DNA of 64,000 bases from an uncultured Winogradskyella sp. (GTDB lineage Bacteria > Bacteroidota > Bacteroidia > Flavobacteriales > Flavobacteriaceae), in NCBI RefSeq assembly GCF_947496485.1, contig NZ_CANMCZ010000004.1, forward strand, positions 292,334 to 356,333, written 5' to 3'. The notes beneath the pieces are model-generated. The model saw nothing but the letters and a program-made list of their open reading frames with translations, did no database searches and was not told the origin of the DNA. How positions within the stretch are numbered: the first letter of the stretch is position 1; every line of letters starts with the position of its first letter. Below are positions 44,652 through 54,131 of the stretch, one piece after another. The translations under genes and the position numbers were made by a program.

Positions 44652-47105
44652 ATGGGAAAATCTAAATTTATAAACCTTGACAGTTTGTCATTTCAGGATT
44701 TCGATGAGAATTCAGAATTAATTCCGTTGATGACTCCAGAAGATGAGGAACAGATAAATAATGAATCTTTACCAGAATCACTTCCAATTCTACCGCTTAG
44801 AAACACGGTATTATTTCCTGGCGTTGTAATTCCAATTACCGCTGGCCGTGATGCATCAATTAAGTTGATTAATGATGCGAATAAAGGCGGAAAAGTAATA
44901 GGTGTAGTTTCTCAGAAAGATGAATCTGTTGAAAATCCAAGTGAGAAAGATATTTACAAAACAGGAACTGTTGCTCGTATTTTAAAAGTTCTTAAAATGC
45001 CAGATGGTAATACGACTGTCATAATTCAAGGAAAGAAGCGCTTCGTTATTAATAAGGTTATAACTAACAAACCTTATTTAACAGCAACTATATCTGATAT
45101 ACCTGAAGCTAAGCCAGCTCCAGATAATCAGGAGTTTAAGGCAATCATAGATTCTATAAAAGAGCTTTCACTAGATATTATTAAGGAAAGTCCAAATATT
45201 CCTTCAGAGGCTTCTTTTGCTATTAAGAATATTGAAAGTAATTCGTTTTTAGTCAATTTTGTTTCTTCTAATATGAATCTTAAGGTTGAAGAAAAACAAA
45301 GGCTTTTAAAGATTAATGACCTTAAAGAGCGTGCACTTCAAACATTGAAGTTCATGAATATGGAATATCAAAAGCTAGAGCTTAAAAACGATATTCAGAG
45401 TAAGGTTCAGAGTGATATGAACCAGCAACAGCGCGAGTATTTCTTGCACCAGCAAATGAAAACCATTCAAGAAGAATTGGGTGGAGGAGTGTCATCTGGG
45501 GAAGAGATTGAAGAGATGAAAACACGTGCCAAATCCAAGAAATGGGATATTAAGGTAAAGGAGCATTTTGATAAGGAATTGTCTAAAATGCAACGCATGA
45601 ATCCTCAGGTAGCTGAGTATTCTATTCAACGAAATTATTTAGATCTGTTTTTAGATTTACCTTGGAATGAATTTACCCAAGATAAATTTGATTTAAAAAG
45701 AGCTATGAAAATCTTAGATCGAGACCATTTTGGTTTAGATGATGTTAAGAAACGTATTATAGAATATTTGGCAGTATTAAAACTTCGTAACGATATGAAG
45801 TCTCCAATACTTTGTCTTTATGGTCCTCCAGGTGTTGGAAAAACGTCCTTAGGTAAATCTATTGCTGAAGCTTTAGGTAGAGAATATGTAAGAATTTCAT
45901 TAGGTGGTTTGCGTGACGAGTCTGAAATCAGAGGTCATAGAAAAACTTATATTGGTGCTATGCCAGGGCGAATAATTCAGAGTCTAAAGAAAGCAGGCAC
46001 ATCAAATCCTGTATTTGTATTGGACGAAATAGATAAATTATCTACAGGTAATCAAGGTGACCCATCATCTGCAATGTTAGAGGTATTAGATCCAGAACAA
46101 AACAGTGAGTTTTATGATAATTTCCTAGAGATGGGTTATGATCTTTCTAAAGTTATGTTTGTAGCTACGGCTAATAGCTTAAATACTATTCAGCCTGCAT
46201 TGAGAGATCGTATGGAAATCATTAATGTTACAGGTTATACTATTGAGGAAAAGGTAGAAATTGCGAAACGTCATTTATTACCAAAGCAATTAAAAGAACA
46301 TGGTTTAGATGATAAAGCATTAAAAGTGGGTAAACCTCAATTAGAGAAAATTGTTGAAGGTTACACACGCGAATCTGGAGTTAGAGGCTTGGAGAAGCAA
46401 ATTGCTAAAACGGTACGCTATGCAGCCAAGAATATTGCCATGGAAGAAGAGTATAACATTAAAATTTCTAATGAAGATATTATTCAAATTTTAGGAAGCC
46501 CAAGATTAGAACGCGATAAATACGAAAATAATAATGTCGCTGGCGTTGTTACAGGTTTAGCTTGGACTAGAGTAGGAGGTGATATTTTATTTATTGAATC
46601 CATTTTATCCAAAGGAAAAGGTAATTTAACTATTACAGGTAACCTAGGAAAAGTAATGAAAGAGTCTGCGACGATTGCCATGGAGTATATTAAAGCTAAT
46701 GCAGACGAATTCGATATTAATCCAGAAGTTTTCGATAAGTATAATGTGCATATTCATGTACCAGAAGGGGCTACTCCAAAAGATGGACCAAGTGCAGGTG
46801 TTACAATGTTAACAAGTTTAGTATCTTTGTTTACACAGCGTAAAGTGAAAAAGAGTTTGGCAATGACAGGTGAGATTACATTACGCGGTAAAGTGTTACC
46901 AGTTGGCGGAATAAAAGAAAAAATCTTAGCAGCTAAACGTGCGCGGATAAAAGAAATCTTGTTGTGTGAAGACAACAGAAGGGATATAGAAGAAATAAAA
47001 CCCGAATACCTCAAAGGACTTACTTTTCACTATGTTACGGATATGAGCGATGTTTTAAAACTCGCCTTAACCAATCAAAAAGTGAAAAATGCAAAGAAAT
47101 TGTAA
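44652..47105 (+). CDS. lon: Endopeptidase La (Lon protease)
   Basis: ATP-dependent cytoplasmic protease for damaged and regulatory proteins. Order of parts: acidic N-terminal extension (about 1-40), Lon N-domain (about 45-250), AAA+ ATPase with Walker A GPPGVGKT (about 391-398) and Walker [10 protein letters not shown], and the S16 protease domain with the catalytic Ser in [12 protein letters not shown] (about 715) and Lys in [13 protein letters not shown] (about 755). Length 817 is usual in Bacteroidota. Its end overlaps the next gene by 17 bases. Confidence 0.97.
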   Translation: MGKSKFINLDSLSFQDFDENSELIPLMTPEDEEQINNESLPESLPILPLRNTVLFPGVVIPITAGRDASIKLINDANKGGKVIGVVSQKDESVENPSEKDIYKTGTVARILKVLKMPDGNTTVIIQGKKRFVINKVITNKPYLTATISDIPEAKPAPDNQEFKAIIDSIKELSLDIIKESPNIPSEASFAIKNIESNSFLVNFVSSNMNLKVEEKQRLLKINDLKERALQTLKFMNMEYQKLELKNDIQSKVQSDMNQQQREYFLHQQMKTIQEELGGGVSSGEEIEEMKTRAKSKKWDIKVKEHFDKELSKMQRMNPQVAEYSIQRNYLDLFLDLPWNEFTQDKFDLKRAMKILDRDHFGLDDVKKRIIEYLAVLKLRNDMKSPILCLYGPPGVGKTSLGKSIAEALGREYVRISLGGLRDESEIRGHRKTYIGAMPGRIIQSLKKAGTSNPVFVLDEIDKLSTGNQGDPSSAMLEVLDPEQNSEFYDNFLEMGYDLSKVMFVATANSLNTIQPALRDRMEIINVTGYTIEEKVEIAKRHLLPKQLKEHGLDDKALKVGKPQLEKIVEGYTRESGVRGLEKQIAKTVRYAAKNIAMEEEYNIKISNEDIIQILGSPRLERDKYENNNVAGVVTGLAWTRVGGDILFIESILSKGKGNLTITGNLGKVMKESATIAMEYIKANADEFDINPEVFDKYNVHIHVPEGATPKDGPSAGVTMLTSLVSLFTQRKVKKSLAMTGEITLRGKVLPVGGIKEKILAAKRARIKEILLCEDNRRDIEEIKPEYLKGLTFHYVTDMSDVLKLALTNQKVKNAKKL

Positions 47106-47820
47106 ATTAATAGTATCTATTATTGCTCTCGCATTAACTAGTATAGGTGTTTTTGCGCAAGATGAAGTTGAATATAAAGATGTTATTTTAGATGGAAAGC
47201 CAGCTAAGCTAAATGTTGCAACTGGTGAAATTACTTTGGTTAAGCCAGAAACTAAAAAGTCGGTTAATTTATCTGCAGTAAATGAAGTGTCAGCTGCCGA
47301 ATCAGATTTCCATGTTGTAAAAGAGAATGAAACTTTATTGGATATTTCTAAGAACTATAATGTGTCATTGACAGAATTAAAACGTGCCAATAACTTAGAA
47401 ACAACACTTATTGATAAAGGGCAAAGGCTTCGTGTTAAAAATTTAGATGTTCATATAGATTCAATCATACAAGAAGAAAGCAATGTATCTGATGAAAGCT
47501 ATTCTGAAAACAATAATTCAAACTTTTATATAGTTGAAAAGGATGACACCTTATTTAGTTTAGCTAGACGTTATAATCTAAGTGTAAATCAGTTAAAAAG
47601 TATCAATAACTTGAATTCTAGTTTAATTTATATAGGTCAAAAGCTTCGAGTTACTGAGTTTGGTTCGGTAGATAATTCTGTATCAGTTTGGACAGTAGTA
47701 TCAGGAGACACATTATTTAGCATTGCGCAAAAAAACGGAACTTCAGTTGATGCCCTAAAACAACTAAATGGATTAACCAGTAATCTTATAAAAGTGGGGC
47801 AAAAATTGAAGTTAAAATAG
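47089..47820 (+). CDS. LysM-repeat exported protein
   Basis: A 243-residue protein with a signal peptide (about 1-24, SIGVFAQ) and three LysM peptidoglycan-binding motifs: about 76-120 ([18 protein letters not shown]), 145-188 ([18 protein letters not shown]) and 200-243 ([17 protein letters not shown]). No catalytic domain is present. ATG 47089 sits inside the lon reading frame (+1 frame), giving a 17-base overlap and implying coupled translation. Role: likely envelope scaffold; the link to lon may be stress-related. Confidence 0.85.
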   Translation: MQRNCKLIVSIIALALTSIGVFAQDEVEYKDVILDGKPAKLNVATGEITLVKPETKKSVNLSAVNEVSAAESDFHVVKENETLLDISKNYNVSLTELKRANNLETTLIDKGQRLRVKNLDVHIDSIIQEESNVSDESYSENNNSNFYIVEKDDTLFSLARRYNLSVNQLKSINNLNSSLIYIGQKLRVTEFGSVDNSVSVWTVVSGDTLFSIAQKNGTSVDALKQLNGLTSNLIKVGQKLKLK

Positions 47821-47893
47821 AAAAGAAGACCTCTCAAAAAATAAAAAAATCATATCATCGTTTTAAGATAGATTTAGTTATTTTGCAAAATCT

Positions 47894-48913
47894 ATGATTA
47901 AGCGAATTACCACCTTATGTTTAATGCTTTTAGCATTGCCTTTGTTTGCACAATTGGGAGGTGAATCGACTTATCAATTTTTAAATTTAGTTTCCTCTCC
48001 AAGACAAGCTGCTTTAGGCGGAAAAATCATTACTAATTTCGACCATGATGTCACTGAAGCACTTTATAATCCGGCTTCTATTAATTATCAAATGAACAAT
48101 CAACTAGCTGTAAATGTCTCTAATTATTTAGGAGGAATTACCTACGGAAGTGCAGCCTATGCTTATACTTGGGATAGACATGTGCAAACCTTTCATTTTG
48201 GTATCAATTACATTAATTATGGCTCGTTTGATGGCTATGATGTTAATGGTAATTCTACAGGAACTTTTAATGGAAATGAAGCGGCAATATCTGCTGGTTA
48301 CAATTATAATATTCCGTATACAGATTTTTATATTGGCGCAAACGTAAAGATTATAACATCTGCTTTAGAACAATATAACTCCATTGGTGGTGCAATAGAC
48401 TTTGGCGCAATGTACATTAATGAAGATTTAGATTTTCATGCAGCACTTACGGTTAGAAATATAGGAACTCAGTTTACAACTTACGCAGGTCAAAACGAAC
48501 CTTTGCCTTTTGAAGTTAATTTTGGTATGTCGCAAACCTTAGAGCATGTACCAATACGCTGGCATCTCACCTTAGAGAATTTACAGAAATGGCCAATTGG
48601 TGTTTCTAACCCTGCGAGAGCAACAACAGATTTAGATGGTAATCAAACCCAAGAAGAACTTAGTTTTTTTAACAAAGGCTTACGTCATCTTATTTTGGGA
48701 GCAGAATTATTTCCTGAAGGTGGATTTAATTTAAGATTAGGTTATAACTTTAGGCGTGCAGAAGAATTACGAATTGTGGATCAAAGAAATTTTTCAGGAC
48801 TTTCTGTGGGTATAGGTATTAAATTAAACAAAATGCGATTTAGTTACACGCATGCCAGATATACGAGTGCATCAAATACTAGTTTTTTTGGACTTCAAAT
48901 AGATTTACGCTAA
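47894..48913 (+). CDS. porQ: Type IX secretion system protein PorQ
   Basis: A 339-residue outer-membrane barrel protein (signal about 1-19, LPLFAQ) of the PorV/PorQ group. QLGGESTYQFLNLVSSPRQAALGGKII (start, in two motifs), EALYNPASINY and a final FFGLQIDLR are the family marks. PorQ works with PorZ, PorU and PorV in the attachment complex that processes and anchors T9SS cargo. It is followed after 2 bases by cmk, a common flavobacterial arrangement. Confidence 0.9.
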   Translation: MIKRITTLCLMLLALPLFAQLGGESTYQFLNLVSSPRQAALGGKIITNFDHDVTEALYNPASINYQMNNQLAVNVSNYLGGITYGSAAYAYTWDRHVQTFHFGINYINYGSFDGYDVNGNSTGTFNGNEAAISAGYNYNIPYTDFYIGANVKIITSALEQYNSIGGAIDFGAMYINEDLDFHAALTVRNIGTQFTTYAGQNEPLPFEVNFGMSQTLEHVPIRWHLTLENLQKWPIGVSNPARATTDLDGNQTQEELSFFNKGLRHLILGAELFPEGGFNLRLGYNFRRAEELRIVDQRNFSGLSVGIGIKLNKMRFSYTHARYTSASNTSFFGLQIDLR

Positions 48914-48915
48914 AT

Positions 48916-49605
48916 ATGAATAAGATTGTTATAGCAATAGACGGATTTTCATCCACTGGAAAAAGCACTATCGCCAAAAAATTGGCTAACAAGCTTAATT
49001 ATATTTATGTAGATACAGGTGCTATGTATAGAGCTGTAACATATTTCGCTTTAGAGCATAATTTTATTGGTGATGATTTTTTTCATTCAGAAGAGTTAAT
49101 TAAAAAATTAGATGAAATTACCATTACATTTAAATTTAACGACATCAAAGGTTTTGCTGAAGTTTACTTAAATGATAAAAATATTGAATCCGATATTAGA
49201 ACGCTTAGAGTCTCTCAGTTTGTAAGTCCTGTGGCAACATTATCTGAAGTAAGACGTAAGTTGGTTGAGCAGCAACAGCTTATGGGTAAGGACAAAGGTA
49301 TTGTGATGGATGGACGCGATATTGGAACGGTAGTTTTTCCTGATGCTGAATTAAAGATTTTTATGATAGCTTCTGCTGAGACTAGGGCTAAACGCAGATA
49401 TAATGAGTTAATAGAACGAGGTCATAATCTTAGTTATGAAGATGTATTAGAAAATGTAACGACAAGAGATCGAATTGATTCTACAAGAGAAGATTCACCT
49501 TTAATAAAAGCAGAAGATGCAATTGAAATTGATAATTCTGAGTTAACAATAGAAGAGCAGCTTGATACTATTTTAAATCTAGCTAGTCACAGTATATCTA
49601 AATAA
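48916..49605 (+). CDS. cmk: (d)CMP kinase
   Basis: Phosphorylates CMP and dCMP using ATP. The P-loop is IDGFSSTGKSTIAKKLA (about 7-23), then VDTGAMYRAVTYFA and the LID region DGRDIGTVVFPDAELKIFM. RDRIDSTREDSPL is the C-terminal family motif. Length 229 is typical. Two bases after porQ, terminated by a strong hairpin shared with the convergent LysM gene. Confidence 0.96.
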   Translation: MNKIVIAIDGFSSTGKSTIAKKLANKLNYIYVDTGAMYRAVTYFALEHNFIGDDFFHSEELIKKLDEITITFKFNDIKGFAEVYLNDKNIESDIRTLRVSQFVSPVATLSEVRRKLVEQQQLMGKDKGIVMDGRDIGTVVFPDAELKIFMIASAETRAKRRYNELIERGHNLSYEDVLENVTTRDRIDSTREDSPLIKAEDAIEIDNSELTIEEQLDTILNLASHSISK

Positions 49606-49633
49606 AAAAAAGCGACCCTAAAGTCGCTTTTTT
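49606..49633. terminator. Bidirectional rho-independent terminator
   Basis: AAAAAAGCGAC / GTCGCTTTTTT with loop CCTAAA; A-run on the left and T-run on the right. Serves cmk and the convergent BON-LysM gene. Confidence 0.92.
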
Positions 49634-49650
49634 TAATTTCTATATTCTTA

Positions 49651-50028
49651 TTAAAGATTAGGAATAATTAATTCCTGATCTGGATGTATCATATCCGGAT
49701 TCTTTAAAATATCAGAATTAGCCGCAAAAATTTCTTTGTACTTCATGGCATCACCATAATAGTGCTTAGCGATTTTTCCTAAAGTTTCACCAGAAGAAAC
49801 TGTATGTCTTGCATACACAGATTCGTCTGCAACTTTGATATCTGCCATAATATCTGCTGGATTATCTCCACCTGCCTCTTTAATTTTATCCCAAATTAAG
49901 TTTTTATCATATTGTGTAGCTGCTGTACCTTTTACTTTAAGTACTCCGTTGTCTTCACTAACATCACCGTTTTGGATGTTTAATTTTTCGCCTAAGTCTA
50001 ATACACCTTGGTATTTAGCTCTAACCAT
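49651..50028 (-). CDS. BON-LysM domain protein, Kbp/YgaU-like
   Basis: A 125-residue cytoplasmic-type protein without signal peptide. Residues ~15-70 resemble a BON domain (VLKVKGTAATQYDKNLIWDKI) and residues ~76-124 a LysM domain (HTVSSGETLGKIAKHYYG, ending DQELIIPNL). The same two-domain layout is found in the potassium-binding protein Kbp of E. coli (149 residues). A potassium-sensing role is therefore possible, not proven. A TGCCAAAATGA site lies ~75 bases upstream. Confidence 0.78.
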   Translation of the reverse strand: MVRAKYQGVLDLGEKLNIQNGDVSEDNGVLKVKGTAATQYDKNLIWDKIKEAGGDNPADIMADIKVADESVYARHTVSSGETLGKIAKHYYGDAMKYKEIFAANSDILKNPDMIHPDQELIIPNL

Positions 50029-50160
50029 AATTGTAAGTTTTTTAAATTATTAATTAATGTAAATATACCAAATTATGTTCCAAATTTTAAGATTATGTCC
50101 ATCATTTTGGCATACTATTATTTTGACACAAAAAATAAATTAAAGTCACTGTATTTAGTG

Positions 50161-50192
50161 TTTGGTTTTCAGAGAAATATATAGTATTTTTG
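50161..50192 (+). promoter_or_regulatory. Promoter of rpsA
   Basis: TTTG at 50161-50164 and TATTTTTG at 50185-50192, separated by 20 bases: a perfect Bacteroidota promoter. It predicts a leader of about 110 bases before the rpsA start. Confidence 0.8.
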
Positions 50193-50250
50193 CGCTCCTT
50201 TTTAGCGGATAAGAAAGAATAAAAGGAATAAGAAATCATAAATTAATAAC

Positions 50251-50290
50251 TTCTGTAGAATTTTTCGCAAATCTTTCAAATTTTACAGAA
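50251..50290 (+). ncRNA. Stem-loop in the rpsA leader
   Basis: TTCTGTAGAATTT (50251-50263) pairs with AAATTTTACAGAA (50278-50290): 13 continuous pairs with one G-U, enclosing a 14-base loop. It ends 18 bases before the rpsA start codon. There is no T-run, so it is not a terminator; position suggests translational control, perhaps autoregulation by S1. Confidence 0.6.
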
Positions 50291-50308
50291 TACAAAGTTT
50301 AATCAGCA

Positions 50309-52150
50309 ATGGCTGAAAAGAAAACAAAAAAAGCTGAGGTAGCAGTAGAAGCAACTGAGGCAGCAACAGTAGAAGCTCCTGTAGTATCAGAAGCTCAAGC
50401 AAATCCAGAAAAATTCTTAAAAGAGTTCGATTGGCACAATTACGAAGAAGGAATTGAGCAAGTAGCGGATAAAAAATTAGAAGAATTCGAAAAGTTAGTA
50501 TCAGAGAATTTCGTTGACACTTTAGATGATGAAGTTGTAGAAGGTACTGTAATTACTATTACAGATCGTGATGCAATTATTGATATCAATGCAAAATCTG
50601 AAGGTGTAATTTCTCTTAACGAGTTCCGTTACAATCCAGATTTAAAAGTTGGTGACAAAGTGGAAGTATTAATTGATGTGCGTGAAGACGCTACAGGTCA
50701 ATTAGTATTATCACACAGAAAAGCTCGTGTAATTAAGGCATGGGATAGAGTGAATAACGCACATGACACTGGAGAAATCGTAAATGGTTTTGTTAAATGT
50801 AGAACTAAAGGTGGTATGATCGTTGACGTATTTGGTATAGAAGCTTTCTTACCAGGTTCTCAAATTGACGTTAAGCCAATTAGAGATTACGATCAGTATG
50901 TTAATAAAACTATGGAGTTTAAGGTTGTGAAAATCAATCACGAATTCAAGAATATAGTTGTATCTCATAAAGCCTTAATTGAGGCAGATATTGAAGAACA
51001 AAAGAAAGAAATCATTGGTCAACTAGAAAAAGGACAAGTATTAGAAGGTATTGTAAAAAATATCACTTCTTATGGTGTGTTTATCGATTTAGGTGGTGTA
51101 GATGGTTTAGTTCATATTACAGATTTATCTTGGTCTCGTATCAACCATCCAAATGAGATTGTTGACTTAGATCAGAAATTAAATGTTGTAATCCTTGATT
51201 TTGATGAAAATAAATCAAGAATTCAATTAGGTCTTAAGCAATTATCTAAGCATCCTTGGGAAGCTTTAGGTGAAGAGGTTAAAGTTGGTGATAAAGTAAA
51301 AGGTAAAGTTGTAGTCATTGCAGATTATGGTGCTTTTGTTGAGGTAGAAGAAGGTGTTGAAGGGCTAGTTCATGTAAGTGAAATGTCTTGGTCAACACAT
51401 TTACGTTCAGCTCAAGATTTCGTTTCTGTAGGTGATGAAATTGATGCTGTAATCTTAACTTTAGATAGAGAAGATCGTAAAATGTCTCTTGGTATTAAGC
51501 AATTAACACCAGATCCATGGACTGATATTACAAAGAAATATCCTGTAGGTTCTAAGCACACAGGTATAGTACGTAACTTTACAAACTTTGGTGTTTTTGT
51601 TGAACTAGAAGAAGGCATTGACGGATTAATTTATATCTCGGATTTATCTTGGACTAAGAAAATTAAGCATCCATCAGAATTTTGTAACGTAGGTGATAAC
51701 TTAGATGTAGTAGTATTAGAGTTAGATGTAGAAGGACGTAAATTATCTTTAGGTCACAAACAAACTACTGAAAACCCTTGGGACAAGTACGAAACTGAGT
51801 TCGCTTTAGATACTGTGCATAAAGCTGCTATTACAGAAATGGTAGATAAAGGAGCAACTATAGAATTTAACGATGATATCGTTGCATTTATTCCAGCACG
51901 CCATTTAGAAAAAGAAGATGGTTCTAAGCTTAAGAAAGGTGAGGAAGCAGAATTCAAAATAATTGAGTTCAATAAAGAATTCAAACGTGTTGTAGCATCT
52001 CATACAGCAGTATTTAGAGAAGAAGAAGCTAAAATCGTTAAGAAAGCTGTTAGAAAACAGGAAGCTCAAGCGGCAGAAGCTAAACCAACTTTAGGCGATG
52101 CCAACGATGCTTTACAAGCACTTAAAGATAAAATGGACGGGAAAAAGTAA
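50309..52150 (+). CDS. rpsA: 30S ribosomal protein S1
   Basis: RNA-binding ribosomal protein that helps mRNA loading; important in Bacteroidota where Shine-Dalgarno sequences are mostly absent. After an Ala/Glu/Lys-rich N-terminus (about 1-45), about six S1 (OB-fold) repeats follow; the middle four are the clearest, with YGVFIDLGGVDGLVHITDLSW, YGAFVEVEEGVEGLVHVSEM and FGVFVELEEGIDGLIYISDL segments. Length 613 exceeds E. coli's 557 because of the tails. Strong promoter and leader hairpin upstream. Confidence 0.96.
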   Translation: MAEKKTKKAEVAVEATEAATVEAPVVSEAQANPEKFLKEFDWHNYEEGIEQVADKKLEEFEKLVSENFVDTLDDEVVEGTVITITDRDAIIDINAKSEGVISLNEFRYNPDLKVGDKVEVLIDVREDATGQLVLSHRKARVIKAWDRVNNAHDTGEIVNGFVKCRTKGGMIVDVFGIEAFLPGSQIDVKPIRDYDQYVNKTMEFKVVKINHEFKNIVVSHKALIEADIEEQKKEIIGQLEKGQVLEGIVKNITSYGVFIDLGGVDGLVHITDLSWSRINHPNEIVDLDQKLNVVILDFDENKSRIQLGLKQLSKHPWEALGEEVKVGDKVKGKVVVIADYGAFVEVEEGVEGLVHVSEMSWSTHLRSAQDFVSVGDEIDAVILTLDREDRKMSLGIKQLTPDPWTDITKKYPVGSKHTGIVRNFTNFGVFVELEEGIDGLIYISDLSWTKKIKHPSEFCNVGDNLDVVVLELDVEGRKLSLGHKQTTENPWDKYETEFALDTVHKAAITEMVDKGATIEFNDDIVAFIPARHLEKEDGSKLKKGEEAEFKIIEFNKEFKRVVASHTAVFREEEAKIVKKAVRKQEAQAAEAKPTLGDANDALQALKDKMDGKK

Positions 52151-52159
52151 TTTCCTTCA

Positions 52160-52179
52160 ATTCCTGCGAAGGCAGGAAT
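52160..52179. repeat. Palindrome ATTCCTGCGAAGGCAGGAAT
   Basis: Eight-base stem ATTCCTGC / GCAGGAAT with loop GAAG, 10 bases after rpsA and just before its terminator. GC-rich against its surroundings. Palindromes of this kind are scattered in many flavobacterial genomes; only one copy lies in this window. Confidence 0.6.
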
Positions 52180-52197
52180 CTCATTAATCTATATTAT

Positions 52198-52226
52198 AAA
52201 GCCTCTCGTTTTACGGGAGGTTTTTT
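52198..52226 (+). terminator. Rho-independent terminator of rpsA
   Basis: CCTCTCGT / ACGGGAGG (one G-U pair) with a TTT loop, AAAG on the left and a T6 run on the right. Confidence 0.88.
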
Positions 52227-52277
52227 ACTTTCTATAAATAGTTGGTGACTTACATTTTATCTTCAAAAATTTTAACT

Positions 52278-52285
52278 TAACTTTG
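52278..52285 (+). promoter_or_regulatory. -7 promoter element for pyrR operon
   Basis: TAACTTTG is a perfect TAnnTTTG box 25 bases before the pyrR start. The short leader leaves no room for a PyrR-type attenuator. Confidence 0.5.
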
Positions 52286-52310
52286 TATACCAACAACGCT
52301 TGGAAACCAA

Positions 52311-52850
52311 ATGAGTCAAAAAGTACTACTTAACTCTAAAGAAGTCAATATTACCCTTCACAGATTGGCTTGCCAACTTATTGAAAACCACGATGATTTT
52401 TCAGAAACTGTTTTGATTGGTATCCAACCAAGAGGACGTTTTTTAGCTGACCGTTTAGCGAAAATGCTAAAAGAAGAATATAAAATTAAGAACGTTCAAC
52501 TAGGTCAATTAGATATCACTTTTTTCAGAGATGATTTCAGACGAGGAGAAAAACCTTTAGAAGCAAATACCACAGAAATTGATTTTATAGTAGAAAATAA
52601 AAATGTTGTTTTTATTGATGATGTTTTATATACAGGCCGCAGTATAAGGTCTGCGCTTACTGCAATTCAGTCTTTTGGAAGACCAAATAATATAGAATTA
52701 TTAACCTTAATTGATAGGCGTTTTAGCAGACATTTACCAATTCAACCTAATTATAAAGGCAGACAAGTAGATGCTATCGATAATCAAAAGGTGAAGGTAA
52801 AATGGGTAGAGAATGAAGGAGAAGATGTAGTTTATTTAATTGATAAATAG
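52311..52850 (+). CDS. pyrR: Bifunctional pyr operon regulator / uracil phosphoribosyltransferase PyrR
   Basis: A 179-residue type I phosphoribosyltransferase with the PRPP-binding motif NVVFIDDVLYTGRSIRSA (about 101-118) and IGIQPRGRFLADRLA near the N-terminus. In Firmicutes PyrR binds mRNA to attenuate pyr operons and also makes UMP from uracil; in Bacteroidota the regulatory role is unproven. Adjacent to pyrB with a 12-base gap, consistent with pyrimidine metabolism. Confidence 0.92.
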   Translation: MSQKVLLNSKEVNITLHRLACQLIENHDDFSETVLIGIQPRGRFLADRLAKMLKEEYKIKNVQLGQLDITFFRDDFRRGEKPLEANTTEIDFIVENKNVVFIDDVLYTGRSIRSALTAIQSFGRPNNIELLTLIDRRFSRHLPIQPNYKGRQVDAIDNQKVKVKWVENEGEDVVYLIDK

Positions 52851-52862
52851 AACACTGAAATT

Positions 52863-53792
52863 ATGAGTGAATTAAGTGTCAATCACTTATTAGGAATAAA
52901 ATATCTTACCAAACAAGATATTGAACTTATTTTTGAAACTGCTGATCAGTTTAAAGAGGTTATTAATAGACCTATTAAAAAAGTACCTTCCCTTAGAGAC
53001 ATTACAATTGCCAATTTATTTTTTGAAAATTCAACACGTACCAAGTTATCCTTTGAACTTGCTGAGAAACGACTTTCAGCAGATGTTATCAATTTTTCAG
53101 CATCGCAATCTTCAGTAAAAAAAGGCGAAACACTTATTGATACGGTAAATAATATCTTATCTATGAAAGTAGATATGGTTGTGATGCGTCATCCAAACCC
53201 TGGAGCAGGAGTGTTTTTATCTAAACATGTCAATGCAAGTATAATAAACGCTGGTGATGGAGCACATGAGCATCCTACACAAGCTTTATTAGATTCGTAT
53301 TCAATTAGAGAAAAACTTGGCAGTGTAAAAGGTAAAAACGTTGTTATTGTAGGTGATATTTTGCACAGCAGAGTAGCGCTTTCAAATATATATGCATTAC
53401 AATTGCAAGGTGCTAACGTTATGGTTTGTGGTCCTAAAACGTTACTTCCAAAATATATCAAAGATTTAGGAGTAAAGGTAGAGACGAATCTTAAAAAGGC
53501 TTTAGAATGGTGCGATGTGGCTAATATGTTAAGGGTACAAAATGAGCGTATGGATATTAGTTATTTTCCTTCAACACGAGAATATACACAGCAATTTGGT
53601 GTCAATAAGGAACTGCTCGATAGCTTAGATAAAGATATTGTAATTATGCACCCAGGGCCTATAAATCGTGGTGTAGAAATTACTAGCGACGTTGCAGATT
53701 CTAAACAGGCTATTATTTTAAATCAAGTTGAGAATGGAGTAGCAGTAAGGATGGCTGTCATTTACTTACTCGCTGCCAAAATAAAACAATAG
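52863..53792 (+). CDS. pyrB: Aspartate carbamoyltransferase catalytic subunit
   Basis: First committed step of pyrimidine synthesis: carbamoyl phosphate plus aspartate gives carbamoyl aspartate. The carbamoyl-phosphate site is FENSTRTKLSFELA (about 55-68); HPTQALLDSYSI and MHPGPINRGVEI are the second substrate sites. Length 309 is typical. No pyrI regulatory subunit follows, so the enzyme is probably the trimeric unregulated form. Followed after 3 bases by the STAS-like gene. Confidence 0.96.
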   Translation: MSELSVNHLLGIKYLTKQDIELIFETADQFKEVINRPIKKVPSLRDITIANLFFENSTRTKLSFELAEKRLSADVINFSASQSSVKKGETLIDTVNNILSMKVDMVVMRHPNPGAGVFLSKHVNASIINAGDGAHEHPTQALLDSYSIREKLGSVKGKNVVIVGDILHSRVALSNIYALQLQGANVMVCGPKTLLPKYIKDLGVKVETNLKKALEWCDVANMLRVQNERMDISYFPSTREYTQQFGVNKELLDSLDKDIVIMHPGPINRGVEITSDVADSKQAIILNQVENGVAVRMAVIYLLAAKIKQ

Positions 53793-53795
53793 ATT

Positions 53796-54128
53796 ATGAT
53801 CATAGATAGAGATGGTAACATTACCATAATTACTCAGGAGAAAGCATCGGTAAAGACATTGGTCAATAATATTGAACAAGACTATGATAAATATAAAAAC
53901 TATCATTTAATTGTAAATTTATCTAGTATAGATAAAATTACATTACAAGATGTTATTGAATTCTTGCGATTATCAAATAATCATCGAGGTGATAAAAAGT
54001 CATTTGTAATTGTTTCTGATAAGGTAAATTTAGACGAGATGCCAGATGAGATAGTTGTTGTACCTACCATGCAGGAAGCTTACGATATCATTGAAATGGA
54101 AGATATTGAACGTGATTTAGGGATTTAA
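53796..54128 (+). CDS. STAS-like small protein between pyrB and rnz
   Basis: A 110-residue protein with alternating strands and helices: DRDGNITIITQEKASV, NYHLIVNLSSIDKITLQDVIEF, SFVIVSDKVNLDEMPDEIVVVPTM. The central LIVNLSSIDKITLQD segment resembles the STAS fold of anti-sigma-factor antagonists, although the phosphorylated serine of that family is not clear. Spaced 3 bases from both pyrB and rnz. A link to ribonuclease Z is suggested only by position. Confidence 0.6.
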   Translation: MIIDRDGNITIITQEKASVKTLVNNIEQDYDKYKNYHLIVNLSSIDKITLQDVIEFLRLSNNHRGDKKSFVIVSDKVNLDEMPDEIVVVPTMQEAYDIIEMEDIERDLGI

Positions 54129-54131
54129 TTA

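Noticed and set aside
52286..52310. PyrR-responsive attenuator before pyrR
   Set aside because: Only about 25 bases lie between the -7 box and the start codon; no anti-terminator or terminator pair fits.
53796..54128. Anti-sigma-factor antagonist of the SpoIIAA type with phosphorylated serine
   Set aside because: The fold resembles STAS, but the conserved DSxG-type serine motif is not visible, so only a STAS-like label is given.
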